DNA of 61,240 bases from an uncultured Paracoccaceae bacterium (GTDB taxonomy: Bacteria > Pseudomonadota > Alphaproteobacteria > Rhodobacterales > Rhodobacteraceae). Below, one piece after another: positions 42,951 to 52,529 of this stretch (positions within the stretch are counted from its first letter, which is position 1; each line of letters begins with the position of its first letter). The notes below the pieces were generated by a model that ran no database searches, was not told the DNA's origin, and saw only the letters and a list, made by a program, of their open reading frames with translations. The position numbers and the translations under genes were made by a program. The stretch lies in contig CANMQX010000016.1 of NCBI GenBank assembly GCA_947500135.1, positions 1 through 61,240 on the forward strand. The letters run 5' to 3'.

Positions 42951-44900
42951 TTAGTCTTGGCCAGACGTATGGAACATCGGGCCGCCGGTCCATCGTGGAA
43001 AGCCAAAGGCGTTGACCATCACCACATCAATGTCGTCCGCGCATCTTGCGATGCCTTCATGGAGAAGCATTGCGGCCTCAGACCTGATACGACCAAGGAT
43101 GCGGGCCATGATCGCTTTGTCTGAAATCTGCACGCGCGTGATACCTTTGCGCCGGGACTCGGCCATGATCAGCGCGCGTGTCTCAGCAGACGGGCGGGCC
43201 TTGCCGCTGTCCGAATAGTCATAATAGCCGCGTCCGGTCTTGCGGCCGAAATGGCCGCCCTCACACAGTTTGTCGCCAATATCCACGTATCGTTGGGTTC
43301 GATCTCGCGTCGCGTTCAGCCGTTTGCGCATGGCCCATGAAATATCAAGGCCCGCAAGATCCTGCATCTCAAAGATGCCCATGGGGAAGCCGAACTTGCG
43401 CATGGCGGTGTCGATGTCCCAAGGCATCGCGCCATCTTCCAACATATATTCCGCCTCGCGCCTGTAGGCGGACATGATCCGGTTGGCGATGAAGCCTTCG
43501 CCGACTTTTGCGCGCACAGCGATCTTTTTCAGCCGCTTGGCAAAGGCAAATGCGGTTGCGGTGGTTTGGTCGTCGACACTGTCGGTCACGACAATTTCAA
43601 GCAGCTTCATGATGTGTGCGGGCGAAAAGAAATGCAGCCCGATCACGCGCGATGGCCGCGTGAGTGCCGCCGCCATGACGTTGATGTCCAGATAGGATGT
43701 GTTTGTCGCAAGGATCGCATCGGGGCGCACTGCGGCCTCAAGCGCTGTGAGAACGTCGATCTTGACCTGCATGTCTTCAAACACCGCTTCGATTACCAGA
43801 TCAGCGTCCGATAGGGCGGTATAGTTGGTGGAGATGTGGAAATTTTCAACGGCTTGCAGGTGTGCGGCTGTGGTCAGCACGCCACGTTTCAGGCTTTGAT
43901 CCAAGGTCGCAAGCACACGGTCACGGCCCGCAACAGCAGCCTCATTGTTGCGCTCAATCAGTGTCACGGGGTAACCGGCCAGCAGGCAGGCCGCAGCAAT
44001 TCCCGCGCCCATCGTGCCGCCACCGACAACACCGACCTGCGACAGCGGGGTCGCAGCGACCCCCTTGATCCTGCCGGCCTGCGCCGTAGCGCGTTCCGCA
44101 AAGAAAATGTGGCGCAGGGCTTTGCACTGGTCGCTATCGCGCAGTTCCTCAAACAGGGCGCGTTCGGCGGCGAGTGCTGCGGGCGCATCCATTTTCAGGG
44201 CATTTTCCAGCGCGGTGATTGCAGCGATAGGGGATGTCTGCCCGCGGGCCTTTGTCTTGATCTTCTGGGCCGCATTGTCCCATGTGTCCTGCGACGTCAC
44301 GGCGATGAAAGGGCGCATTGTAAGCGGCGCGCGTCTTGTTGCGCCCTCTGCCAAGGCGATGGCTTCGCCCAAAAGGTCAGCGCTTGCGATCTGGTCGATC
44401 AGGCCAAGCTCCAATGCGCGGGCGGCTGTCACGGGCTTGCCACCTGCGATCATTTCCACCGCCTGTTCCGGTGCGATCAACCGTGGCAAGCGGACCGTGC
44501 CGCCCGCGCCGGGGATCAGGCCAAGGGTGACCTCTGGCAGGGCCAGTTTCGCGGCGGGATCAGCGATGCGATAGTGACAGACCAATGCGGTTTCCAGACC
44601 GCCGCCAAGGGACGTGCCGTGGATTGCGGCGACCCAAGGTTTCGGGGCCGCTTCGATTTGGGCCAGCAGATCGGGCAGGCTGGGGTCTTGGGGTGGCGCG
44701 CCAAATTCGGTGATGTCGGCACCTGCGACAAACGTGCGCCCCGCGCAGTGCAGAACCACCGACTGCACGTCATCATCCTGTGTCGTTTGATGCAGCGCGT
44801 TTTGCAGCCCAAGGCGCACGGCATGTGACGTTGCATTCACAGGCGGGTTGTCGATGGTGACAACGGCAATCTGGCCGTGTTTCTGGAGGGATACAGTCAT
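42951..44900 (-). CDS. Bifunctional enoyl-CoA hydratase / 3-hydroxyacyl-CoA dehydrogenase
   Basis: A 649-residue FadB-type fusion. Residues 1-190 are a crotonase domain with the oxyanion motif AGADITEF and the catalytic-glutamate segment ALPEVTLGLIPGAGGTVRLP. From about 285 comes a 3-hydroxyacyl-CoA dehydrogenase with the NAD motif GVVGGGTMGAGIAAA and catalytic residues in IGLHFFSPAHIMKLLEIV. It should hydrate an enoyl-CoA and oxidise the resulting hydroxyacyl-CoA. It is last in the minus-strand operon after gcdH and the arylformamidase gene, whose stop touches its start. Confidence 0.93.
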   Translation of the reverse strand: MTVSLQKHGQIAVVTIDNPPVNATSHAVRLGLQNALHQTTQDDDVQSVVLHCAGRTFVAGADITEFGAPPQDPSLPDLLAQIEAAPKPWVAAIHGTSLGGGLETALVCHYRIADPAAKLALPEVTLGLIPGAGGTVRLPRLIAPEQAVEMIAGGKPVTAARALELGLIDQIASADLLGEAIALAEGATRRAPLTMRPFIAVTSQDTWDNAAQKIKTKARGQTSPIAAITALENALKMDAPAALAAERALFEELRDSDQCKALRHIFFAERATAQAGRIKGVAATPLSQVGVVGGGTMGAGIAAACLLAGYPVTLIERNNEAAVAGRDRVLATLDQSLKRGVLTTAAHLQAVENFHISTNYTALSDADLVIEAVFEDMQVKIDVLTALEAAVRPDAILATNTSYLDINVMAAALTRPSRVIGLHFFSPAHIMKLLEIVVTDSVDDQTTATAFAFAKRLKKIAVRAKVGEGFIANRIMSAYRREAEYMLEDGAMPWDIDTAMRKFGFPMGIFEMQDLAGLDISWAMRKRLNATRDRTQRYVDIGDKLCEGGHFGRKTGRGYYDYSDSGKARPSAETRALIMAESRRKGITRVQISDKAIMARILGRIRSEAAMLLHEGIARCADDIDVVMVNAFGFPRWTGGPMFHTSGQD

Positions 44901-45716
44901 TTACGCGTCCAACAGGGCTTGGGTCAGGGGGTGATTGGCGGATTTCAACCCGTCGATGACGTTGAAATGGTGCCGCCCCGCATCCAGCCTAAGTTGGGTC
45001 GGGCCGGTGTCGCGCCAGCGTTCGGTCAGCAATGCGGACTGGCGCAGGAACTCTGGCCGTTCATGTTCGCCCACCCAAGCTGTGACCTTGGCCGTCGGAT
45101 GGCGGCCCATGAGGGCAGGGCTTTCGCTGTGCGCTTCTGCTGCGTCAAGCCCGAGTGTTTCATTCATGCTGTGCAATCGCAGCGGGCGCAGATCGTGGAC
45201 GCCGCTGATGGACACGACGTTCTTGACGCGAGACAAAACCTGCGCAGGCAAGGGACTGTCGTTGCAAATCATTCGGCAGGCCAGTTGCCCGCCAGCGGAA
45301 TGCCCCGACAGGTGAATGGGGCCAGCAACACGCGCCGCTGCGGTTGCGATGGCCGAGGCAACCTGACGGGTGACGTCGGCAATGCGGGCGCCGGGTGCCA
45401 GCGTGTATTGCGGGATCGCCATGGCCCAGCCGCTGTCTATTGCGCCTTGGGCCAGATCGCTCCAATCAGATTTTCCGAAGGCCAGCCAAAAGCCGCCATG
45501 AATAAAGACCGACAACCCCTTTGGCGGGTGATCGGGCAGGAACAGATCGAAGGTGAGGCGCGGGTCTGCGCCATAGCTGAGATCGCGGTGCCCCTTTGCC
45601 GTTGCCCGAAACGCCGCGGCCCGCGCCGCCCAGATGTCGGGGTAGCCCGCGCCGCCGTCGATATAGGCCGCGTTGGCAAAGGCGTCTTCCCAATCGATCC
45701 CGCTTTCGTCCATCAT
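44901..45716 (-). CDS. Alpha/beta-hydrolase arylformamidase
   Basis: A 271-residue serine hydrolase with the HGGFW oxyanion motif ([13 protein letters not shown]) and nucleophile elbow GHSAGG, as in fungal BNA7 and animal AFMID kynurenine formamidases. It should cleave N-formylkynurenine to kynurenine and formate, the step between tryptophan dioxygenase and kynureninase, both in this cluster. The more usual bacterial KynB is a metal-dependent cyclase-fold enzyme, so this is the alternative family. Overlap ATGA with gcdH upstream. Confidence 0.85.
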   Translation of the reverse strand: MMDESGIDWEDAFANAAYIDGGAGYPDIWAARAAAFRATAKGHRDLSYGADPRLTFDLFLPDHPPKGLSVFIHGGFWLAFGKSDWSDLAQGAIDSGWAMAIPQYTLAPGARIADVTRQVASAIATAAARVAGPIHLSGHSAGGQLACRMICNDSPLPAQVLSRVKNVVSISGVHDLRPLRLHSMNETLGLDAAEAHSESPALMGRHPTAKVTAWVGEHERPEFLRQSALLTERWRDTGPTQLRLDAGRHHFNVIDGLKSANHPLTQALLDA

Positions 45717-46951
45717 TGAAACGCTTGCAACCCGGTTTGCGCGCGGCCAAGGATTAGGGCATGAACATCATGGGTGCCCTCATAGGTGTTGACGGCCTCA
45801 AGGTTCATGACGTGACGAATGACGCCGTATTCATCGCTGACGCCGTTGCCGCCATGCATGTCGCGCGATTCGCGGGCGATGGCCAAGGCCTTGCCGCAGT
45901 TGTTTCGCTTCATCAGGCTGATCAGCTCGGCGGAATTGCTGTGTGCATCCATCAAGCGGCCCAGTTGCAGTGACCCAAGAAGACCAAGGGAAATGTCGGT
46001 CTGCATGTCCGCCAGTTTCTTTTGGATCAACTGTGTTGCGGCCAATGGTTTGCCGAATTGCTTGCGATCCATGGTGTATTGCCGTGCAGCGTGCCAGCAG
46101 GCCTCTGCCGCACCCATAGCCCCCCAAGAGATACCGTATCGCGCGCGGTTCAGGCAGCCAAATGGCCCCGCCAAGCCTGCCACATTGGGCAGCAGATTCT
46201 CATCCGGCACAAAGACCTCATCCATCTGGATCATGCCAGTGATGGACGCGCGCAGCGAGAATTTGCCTTCGATCTTGGGCGCGGCCAGCCCCTGCATGCC
46301 CTTTTCAAGGATGAAGCCTTTGATTTTGCCGTCATGGGTATCGGATTTGGCCCAGACGATAAACACATCCGCAATCGGGCTGTTAGTGATCCAGTTCTTC
46401 GCGCCGCTTAACGTGAAACCGCCGTCCACCTTCGTTGCACGTGTGATCATTGAGCCGGGGTCAGAACCATGGTCAGGTTCGGTCAGGCCGAAACAGCCGA
46501 TCCATTCGCCGGTGGCCAGCTTGGGCAGGAATTTCATGCGCTGCTCTTCGGTGCCATAGGCAAAGATCGGGTGCATCACCAAAGAGGACTGCACCGACAT
46601 CGCAGAGCGGTAGCCGCTGTCGACACGCTCAACCTCGCGCGCGACAAGGCCGTAGGCGACATAGGATGCTTCGACGCAGCCGTAATCTTCGGGCAGGGTG
46701 CTGCCCAGCAGGCCAAGTGCGCCCATCTCGGCCATGATTTCAGGATCAAAATGTTCATGCCGGTTGGCATGCAGAACGCGCGGCGCCAGCTTTTCCTGAC
46801 AATAGGATTGCGCGGTCTTTTGGATCATACGCTCTTCTTCGGTCAGAAGGCTGTCCATCAAAAAGGGGTCGTCCCACGTCATCGCGGCGGGCTTGGCGCG
46901 GGCGCTTTCGGGTGAGACTTTGTGTGCATCGGCGATCATCGGTTGAAGCAT
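45713..46951 (-). CDS. gcdH: Glutaryl-CoA dehydrogenase
   Basis: A 412-residue FAD acyl-CoA dehydrogenase that converts glutaryl-CoA to crotonyl-CoA and CO2. Decisive residues are the arginine in [15 protein letters not shown], which holds the distal carboxylate, and the catalytic glutamate in [30 protein letters not shown] is the FAD-contact loop. Its place at the head of an operon with the hydratase/dehydrogenase and the arylformamidase suggests the ring-derived carbon leaves as crotonyl-CoA. The start sits about 125 bases from the divergent ACMR gene, with a palindromic operator between. Confidence 0.93.
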   Translation of the reverse strand: MLQPMIADAHKVSPESARAKPAAMTWDDPFLMDSLLTEEERMIQKTAQSYCQEKLAPRVLHANRHEHFDPEIMAEMGALGLLGSTLPEDYGCVEASYVAYGLVAREVERVDSGYRSAMSVQSSLVMHPIFAYGTEEQRMKFLPKLATGEWIGCFGLTEPDHGSDPGSMITRATKVDGGFTLSGAKNWITNSPIADVFIVWAKSDTHDGKIKGFILEKGMQGLAAPKIEGKFSLRASITGMIQMDEVFVPDENLLPNVAGLAGPFGCLNRARYGISWGAMGAAEACWHAARQYTMDRKQFGKPLAATQLIQKKLADMQTDISLGLLGSLQLGRLMDAHSNSAELISLMKRNNCGKALAIARESRDMHGGNGVSDEYGVIRHVMNLEAVNTYEGTHDVHALILGRAQTGLQAFQ

Positions 46952-47003
46952 GTTTTTTCCTAACGCAGCTAATTTCGCTCAGCATTAATATTATAAGTAT
47001 GAA

Positions 47004-47019
47004 ATTTCAAGCTTGAAAT
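47004..47019. promoter_or_regulatory. Perfect 16-bp palindrome, shared operator candidate
   Basis: ATTTCAAGCTTGAAAT lies midway between gcdH and the anthraniloyl-CoA monooxygenase gene, in a 124-base divergent promoter region. A related TTTTAAGCTTGAAT lies before the ABC transporter. The natural candidate binder is the MarR protein at 50101. Confidence 0.65.
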
Positions 47020-47075
47020 AAAAACAAGCGCCCGTTATATTGTGGATCAGCGACACTGAAATTCGGAGAGATAAG

Positions 47076-49367
47076 ATGCGCATTGCATGTTTGGGTGGCG
47101 GTCCGGCTGGATTGTACTTTGGCATCTCCATGAAGTTGCGTGACCCCTCCGTGGATGTGGTTGTATTTGAGCGTAATCGCTTTGATGACACATTCGGATG
47201 GGGTGTTGTGCTGTCGGACGAAACCCTTGGCAACCTTGCGGCGAACGATCCCAAAAGCGCCAAGGCGATCGGGGATAACTTTGCCTATTGGGATGACATT
47301 GCGCTGCATTACCGTGGTGAGACGCATGTGTCATCGGGTCACGGATTCTGTGGCATCGGTCGCAAGAAATTGCTGTTGCTGCTGCAAGAGCGTGCGCAAG
47401 AGCTTGGCGTTGAAATTCACTTTGAAACAGAGGTGAAGAGCGCCGAGGACTATCGTCAGGACTTTGATATTGTTGTGGCGGCAGACGGATTGAATTCGCA
47501 CACACGCAGGCTTTATGCCGATAGCTTCAAGCCGGAAATTGATGAGCGTCTGTGCCAATTCGTATGGCTTGGCACCAAGCAGAAATTCTCGGACGCGTTC
47601 ACGTTTATTTTTGAAGAAACCGAACACGGTTGGGTCTGGGCCCACGCCTATCAATTTGATGACGAGACCGCGACGTTCATTGTGGAATGCGCGCAGGATA
47701 CGTTCGACAAGTTCGGCTTTGCGGATATGTCGCAGCAAGACAGCATCGCGATCTGCCAAGAGATTTTCAAAGACCATTTGGATGGTCACGCGCTGATCAC
47801 AAACGCCAACCACATCCGTGGGTCCGCGTGGATCAGGTTCCCGCGTGTCTTGTGCGAAACGTGGCACCACGAGAATGTTGTGCTGTTGGGTGACGCTTCA
47901 GCGACTGCGCATTTTTCCATTGGGTCGGGGACCAAGCTGGCGCTGGAAAGTGCGGTGTCTTTGGCTGAATTGATCCACACCGAGGCGAACCCTGAGGATG
48001 CGTTCAAACGCTATCAGGAAGAGCGGCGGCTGGAGGTTTTGCGCCTACAATCGGCAGCGCGCAATTCGCTGGAATGGTTTGAAGATGTCGAGCGTTACCT
48101 TGGCCTTGACCCGGTTCAGTTGAATTATTCCATGCTGACCCGTAGTCAGCGGATTTCGCACGAAAACCTGCGCTTGCGCGATAAGGCGTGGCTGGAAAGC
48201 GCCGAGCGGTGGTTTCTGGATCAATCCGGCGTCGCGTCGTCTGACCCATTGCGCGCGCCGATGTTTGCCCCATTTGCCCTGCGCGATATGGCGTTGAAAA
48301 ACCGCGTCGTTGTCTCGCCCATGGCGCAATACAAGGCCACGGATGGCTGCCCCACTGATTGGCACCTGATCCACTATGGTGCGCGGGCCAAGGGCGGGGC
48401 AGGGCTGGTCTTTACCGAGATGACCTGCGTCAGCGAAACGGGCCGGATTACGCCGGGGTGTCCTGGTCTTTATGCGCCGGAACATCAGGCCGCATGGCGC
48501 CGTTTGACGGATTTTGTGCACCAAGAAACAGAGGCCAAGATTTGCTGCCAAATTGGCCATTCCGGGCGCAAAGGGTCAACACGGATTGGCTGGGAAGGCA
48601 TGGATATGCCGCTGGTGTCAGACAATTGGGATTTGGTCTCGGCCTCGGCAATCGCGTGGTCAGAAAATAACGCGACACCGCGCGAAATCACCGCTGACGA
48701 GATGCAGGCGATCAAGGATGAATTCGTGGCATCTGCACAAATGGCCGAGGCCGCAGGTTTTGACATGATCGAATTGCACGCGGCACACGGCTATTTGCTG
48801 TCGTCGTTCATCTCGCCCGTGTCGAACCAGCGCCGCGATGCCTACGGCGGCAGCTTGGAAAACCGGCTGCGTTATCCGTTAGAGGTTTTCAGCGCAATGC
48901 GGGCGGTTTGGCCTGCACATAAACCGATGTCGGTGCGCATTTCGGCCAATGATTGGATCGGGGCGGAGGGCATCACGCCACAGGACGCGGTAGAAGTCGC
49001 CAAGGCGTTTACCGCGGCGGGCGCTGACCTTATCGACGTCTCGGCAGGTCAGACGACGACAGAGGCCAAGCCGGTTTATGGCCGGATGTTCCAGACGCCC
49101 TTTAGTGACCGCATCCGCAATGAGGCGGGGATCAAGACGATGGCCGTTGGCAATATCTATGAAGCGGACCATGCCAATTCGATCCTGATGGCGGGACGTG
49201 CGGATTTGGTGGCTGTGGGCAGGCCCCATCTGGCCGATCCATATTGGACGCTGCACGAAGCGGCCAAGATCGGGGACCGGCAGGCGGCTTGGCCGCTGCC
49301 CTATGAGCCAGGTCGTGATCAGGCTTGGCGTTTGGCCGAGCGGGAAGCAGAGGCATTGCGCGTATGA
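47076..49367 (+). CDS. Fused anthraniloyl-CoA monooxygenase / reductase
   Basis: A 763-residue two-domain flavoprotein. Residues 1-390 are a class A flavin monooxygenase: [14 protein letters not shown] site, [13 protein letters not shown] and [12 protein letters not shown]. From about 400 there is an Old Yellow Enzyme domain: [33 protein letters not shown] and [12 protein letters not shown]. This fusion matches the 2-aminobenzoyl-CoA monooxygenase/reductase of Azoarcus and the salicylyl-CoA 5-hydroxylase type. It should hydroxylate and dearomatise anthraniloyl-CoA to 2-amino-5-oxocyclohex-1-enecarboxyl-CoA. It is first in the plus-strand operon, and its ATGA overlaps the SDR gene. Confidence 0.93.
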   Translation: MRIACLGGGPAGLYFGISMKLRDPSVDVVVFERNRFDDTFGWGVVLSDETLGNLAANDPKSAKAIGDNFAYWDDIALHYRGETHVSSGHGFCGIGRKKLLLLLQERAQELGVEIHFETEVKSAEDYRQDFDIVVAADGLNSHTRRLYADSFKPEIDERLCQFVWLGTKQKFSDAFTFIFEETEHGWVWAHAYQFDDETATFIVECAQDTFDKFGFADMSQQDSIAICQEIFKDHLDGHALITNANHIRGSAWIRFPRVLCETWHHENVVLLGDASATAHFSIGSGTKLALESAVSLAELIHTEANPEDAFKRYQEERRLEVLRLQSAARNSLEWFEDVERYLGLDPVQLNYSMLTRSQRISHENLRLRDKAWLESAERWFLDQSGVASSDPLRAPMFAPFALRDMALKNRVVVSPMAQYKATDGCPTDWHLIHYGARAKGGAGLVFTEMTCVSETGRITPGCPGLYAPEHQAAWRRLTDFVHQETEAKICCQIGHSGRKGSTRIGWEGMDMPLVSDNWDLVSASAIAWSENNATPREITADEMQAIKDEFVASAQMAEAAGFDMIELHAAHGYLLSSFISPVSNQRRDAYGGSLENRLRYPLEVFSAMRAVWPAHKPMSVRISANDWIGAEGITPQDAVEVAKAFTAAGADLIDVSAGQTTTEAKPVYGRMFQTPFSDRIRNEAGIKTMAVGNIYEADHANSILMAGRADLVAVGRPHLADPYWTLHEAAKIGDRQAAWPLPYEPGRDQAWRLAEREAEALRV

Positions 49368-50104
49368 GCATTGGCAAACATATCATTGTAACGGGCGGCG
49401 GCACCGGCGTCGGCGCAACCGTGGCGCAGACCTTGGCGGGCCAAGGCTATGACGTCACAATTCTTGGCCGAACCAAGGAAACGCTCGCTGTGCAGGGGTT
49501 GTCCTATGGCCTTTGTGATGTGACGCAACCCGACAGTGTCGCAGAGGCGTTTCAAAAGGCCCTCGACACCCATGGCCCGATCGCGGGTGTCGTCGCAAAC
49601 GCGGGTGCCGCGGAAAGCGTGCCCTTTGCCAAGATGTCCGCAGATGTGCTGAACGCGATGCTGGCGGTCAATCTTGTGGGCGTCAGCAACGTTTGGCAGG
49701 CGGCCTTGCCGGATATGAAGGCGGCGGGCGCAGGTCGCATGATCGCGATTGCATCCACGGCGGGGCTGAAGGGGTTTCCCTATGTCTCGGCCTATTGCGC
49801 GGCCAAACATGGCGTTGTTGGCCTGACCCGCGCGCTGGGGTTGGAACTGGCGTCAACGGGGATCACGGTCAACGCCATTTGCCCCGGCTTTATCGAGACG
49901 CCGATGCTGGACCGCTCGATCGCCAACATCATCGATAAAACGGGCATGTCCGAAGACAAGGCCCGCGCGTCCCTTTGCGCTGGCAACCCGCAAAAACGGT
50001 TCATCCAAACCGACGAGATTGCGGGTACAATTCTCTGGCTATTGTCTGACGCTGCGCGTTCAGTGAACGGACAAGCCATTTCCATTTCCGGAGGAGAGAT
50101 ATGA
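49364..50104 (+). CDS. Short-chain dehydrogenase (3-hydroxyacyl-CoA type)
   Basis: A 246-residue SDR: cofactor site [15 protein letters not shown] in VVANAGAA, and catalytic serine, tyrosine and lysine in [20 protein letters not shown]. It should oxidise or reduce a hydroxy/oxo group of a ring- or ring-derived CoA ester, such as the 5-oxo group left by the preceding enzyme. It overlaps both neighbours by ATGA. Confidence 0.85.
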   Translation: MSIGKHIIVTGGGTGVGATVAQTLAGQGYDVTILGRTKETLAVQGLSYGLCDVTQPDSVAEAFQKALDTHGPIAGVVANAGAAESVPFAKMSADVLNAMLAVNLVGVSNVWQAALPDMKAAGAGRMIAIASTAGLKGFPYVSAYCAAKHGVVGLTRALGLELASTGITVNAICPGFIETPMLDRSIANIIDKTGMSEDKARASLCAGNPQKRFIQTDEIAGTILWLLSDAARSVNGQAISISGGEI

Positions 50105-50574
50105 ACATTAAGCCGGCCAATTCCACACCAGATGAACCCCTCTCAAAAGAGCGGTTGCGGCTCTGGTTGAAACTGCTCAAAGCCAGCAATCTTGTCGAAG
50201 AAGAAATCCGCCGCAGGTTGCGGGCGCAACATGCCTCTACCTTGCCGCGCTTTGACGTCATGTCGGCGCTGTCACGCGCGCCGGAGGGTTTGAAGATGAG
50301 CGAAATTTCCAAACTCTTGCGCGTCTCAAACGGCAACATCACGGGCATCGTCGACAAGCTGACCGAAGAGGGGTTTGCCCTGCGCGTGTCCGTGCCCGGT
50401 GATCGTCGTGCCCATCAGGTCTGTCTGACAGAACGGGGCAAGGCCGCTTTTGCCGATCTTGCTGCCGCCCACGAAAGCTGGATTGACGAGATTTTGGGCG
50501 GTCTGGATTTGGACGATGTTCTTGGCATGATCCAGCGTCTGGACCACTTAACCACGTCGCTCGAGGATCACTAG
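50101..50574 (+). CDS. MarR-family regulator inside the catabolic operon
   Basis: A 157-residue winged-helix regulator: EISKLLRVSNGNITGIVDKL, then the wing EGFALRVSVPGDRRAHQVCL. Its in-operon position suggests it senses an aroyl-CoA, as known for BadR- and HbcR-type MarR proteins, and relieves repression. Palindromes upstream of both operons and the transporter are candidate sites. It ends exactly at the next gene's start. Confidence 0.85.
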   Translation: MNIKPANSTPDEPLSKERLRLWLKLLKASNLVEEEIRRRLRAQHASTLPRFDVMSALSRAPEGLKMSEISKLLRVSNGNITGIVDKLTEEGFALRVSVPGDRRAHQVCLTERGKAAFADLAAAHESWIDEILGGLDLDDVLGMIQRLDHLTTSLEDH

Positions 50575-51372
50575 ATGCGTCCCCCTGAGCATTTTCTTTG
50601 CGAAATTGAAGACGGTGTCGCGATCGTGCGTCTGAACCGCCCGGATCGCAAAAACCCGTTGACCTTTGACAGCTATGCCGAGCTGCGCGACTGGTTTCGT
50701 GACCTAAGCTATGACGACACGATCAAGGCAGTTGTGTTTGCGCCAAATGGCGGCAACTTCAGCTCGGGCGGGGATGTGCATGATATCATTGGACCGCTGA
50801 CCAAGATGACCATGAAAGATCTGCTGGCCTTCACCCGCATGACGGGTGATCTGGTCAAGGCAATGGTCAATTGCGGCACGCCAATCATTGCTGCGGTCGA
50901 CGGTATATGTGCGGGCGCAGGGGCGATTATTGCCATGGCCTCTGATCTGCGGATTGCAACGGATCGCGCCAAGACCGCGTTTCTTTTCAACCGCGTGGGG
51001 TTGGCCGGTTGCGATATGGGGGCCTGTGCAATCCTACCCCGGATCATTGGGCAGGGCCGCGCGGCGGAACTGTTGTATCTGGGCCGGTCGATGAGCGCGG
51101 CTGAGGGTCAGGCTTGGGGCTTTTTCAATCAGGTGGTGTCCAAGGACGCGTTGATGGATGCCGCTGTTGCGATGGCCAAGCGGATTGCCACAGGGCCGAA
51201 TTTCGCAAACATGATGACCAAGACAATGCTGGCGCAGGAATGGGCCATGTCCATCGAACAGGCCATCGAAGCCGAAGCGCAAGCGCAAGCGATTTGCATG
51301 CAAGGTCAGGATTTTCACCGCGCCTACCATGCCTTCGTGGCCAAAGAAAAACCCGTGTTTGAGGGCGATTGA
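50575..51372 (+). CDS. Crotonase-family enzyme with altered catalytic site
   Basis: A 265-residue enoyl-CoA hydratase/isomerase fold protein. The oxyanion loop [10 protein letters not shown] and the helix [18 protein letters not shown] are normal. The usual Pro-Glu motif before the LG turn is replaced by [19 protein letters not shown], so the first catalytic glutamate is missing. It may act as a ring-opening hydrolase or isomerase in the pathway rather than a hydratase. The stop overlaps the next start. Confidence 0.85.
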   Translation: MRPPEHFLCEIEDGVAIVRLNRPDRKNPLTFDSYAELRDWFRDLSYDDTIKAVVFAPNGGNFSSGGDVHDIIGPLTKMTMKDLLAFTRMTGDLVKAMVNCGTPIIAAVDGICAGAGAIIAMASDLRIATDRAKTAFLFNRVGLAGCDMGACAILPRIIGQGRAAELLYLGRSMSAAEGQAWGFFNQVVSKDALMDAAVAMAKRIATGPNFANMMTKTMLAQEWAMSIEQAIEAEAQAQAICMQGQDFHRAYHAFVAKEKPVFEGD

Positions 51373-52529
51373 TGGCAGACAAGAGCTTTCTCAACTGGCC
51401 GTTTCTGGACGAATGTCACCGTGCGCTTTCGGCGCGGCTGGAAGAGTGGTGCAGTGCCAATCTAAGCGATCTGGATCACGGCGACACCGATCAGACCTGC
51501 CGTCAGTTGGTGGCGATGTTGGGGGATGCTGGATTTCTGGAATATTCCGCCAGTGTTGATGGCAATTTGGATGTGCGCAGCCTGTGCATCCTGCGCGAAA
51601 CACTTGCCCGCCATGACGGACTGGCCGATTTCGCCTTTGCAATGCAGGGGCTGGGCACGGGGGCTATCTCCTTGTTCGGCACCGACGCTCAAAAGGCGCA
51701 GTGGTTGCCACGCACACGGACGGGTCGCGCGATTTCCGCCTTTGCGTTGACGGAACCTGCGTCCGGCTCTGACGTTGCCAATTCTACGATGACCGCGACG
51801 CGGGACGGCGACCACTTTGTCTTGAACGGCGAAAAGACGTGGATTTCGAACGGCGGGATTGCGGATGTCTACACCCTGTTTGCCCGCAGCCAGGACGCGC
51901 CCGGTGCCAAGGGGTTGTCCGCCTTTATTGTCACCCCAGATTTGCCTGGCTTTTCCGTCAAAGAGCGGCTGGAAACCATCGCGCCGCACCCATTGGCGAC
52001 CTTGGCATTTCACGACTGCCGCGTGCCCGCATCTGCAATGATCGGGGCACCGGGGCAGGGGTTCAAGATTGCCATGTCGGTCCTGGACGTGTTTCGCACC
52101 ACGGTCGCGGCGGCTGCTTTGGGCTTTGCCCGCCGCGCACTCGACGCGGCCATCCAGCGCACCACAACGCGCCACATTCAGGGTGCGCCGCTTTTTGATT
52201 TGCAGATGGTGCAGGGCCACATCGCGGATATGGCGCTGGACGTCGATGCAAGTGCGCTGCTGATCTACCGCGCCGCCTGGACCAAAGACAGCGGTGCGCC
52301 CCGCGTCACACGCGAGGCTGCGATGGCCAAATTGTTCGCAACGGACCACGCCCAGATTGTCATCGACAAGGCAGTGCAGCTGTTTGGCGGCGACGGGGTC
52401 AAGTCTGGCAATGTGGTTGAAAAACTCTATCGAGAGATCAGAGCGTTGCGCATCTATGAGGGCGCATCGGACGTGCAGAAAGTCATCATCGCCCGACAGG
52501 CGCTAGAACGCTCACAAGGAGAAAACTGA
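51372..52529 (+). CDS. Acyl-CoA dehydrogenase
   Basis: A 385-residue FAD acyl-CoA dehydrogenase: [20 protein letters not shown] and the WISNGG loop (FAD and substrate), and a C-terminal catalytic region [20 protein letters not shown] with the glutamate. It lacks the glutaryl-type Arg pattern of the divergent GcdH, so it handles another acyl chain, probably the C7 ring-derived ester. ATG at 51372 overlaps the preceding stop; the TTG at 51369 is less likely. Confidence 0.9.
   Translation: MADKSFLNWPFLDECHRALSARLEEWCSANLSDLDHGDTDQTCRQLVAMLGDAGFLEYSASVDGNLDVRSLCILRETLARHDGLADFAFAMQGLGTGAISLFGTDAQKAQWLPRTRTGRAISAFALTEPASGSDVANSTMTATRDGDHFVLNGEKTWISNGGIADVYTLFARSQDAPGAKGLSAFIVTPDLPGFSVKERLETIAPHPLATLAFHDCRVPASAMIGAPGQGFKIAMSVLDVFRTTVAAAALGFARRALDAAIQRTTTRHIQGAPLFDLQMVQGHIADMALDVDASALLIYRAAWTKDSGAPRVTREAAMAKLFATDHAQIVIDKAVQLFGGDGVKSGNVVEKLYREIRALRIYEGASDVQKVIIARQALERSQGEN

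Noticed and set aside
43836..44828. A 330-codon plus-strand ORF inside the hydratase/dehydrogenase gene
   Set aside because: Antisense frame of a clear enzyme gene; cysteine- and arginine-rich translation without family motifs.
44877..45719. 280-codon plus-strand ORF opposite the arylformamidase gene
   Set aside because: Shadow of a gene with catalytic motifs; GC-rich codon bias produces long antisense frames here.
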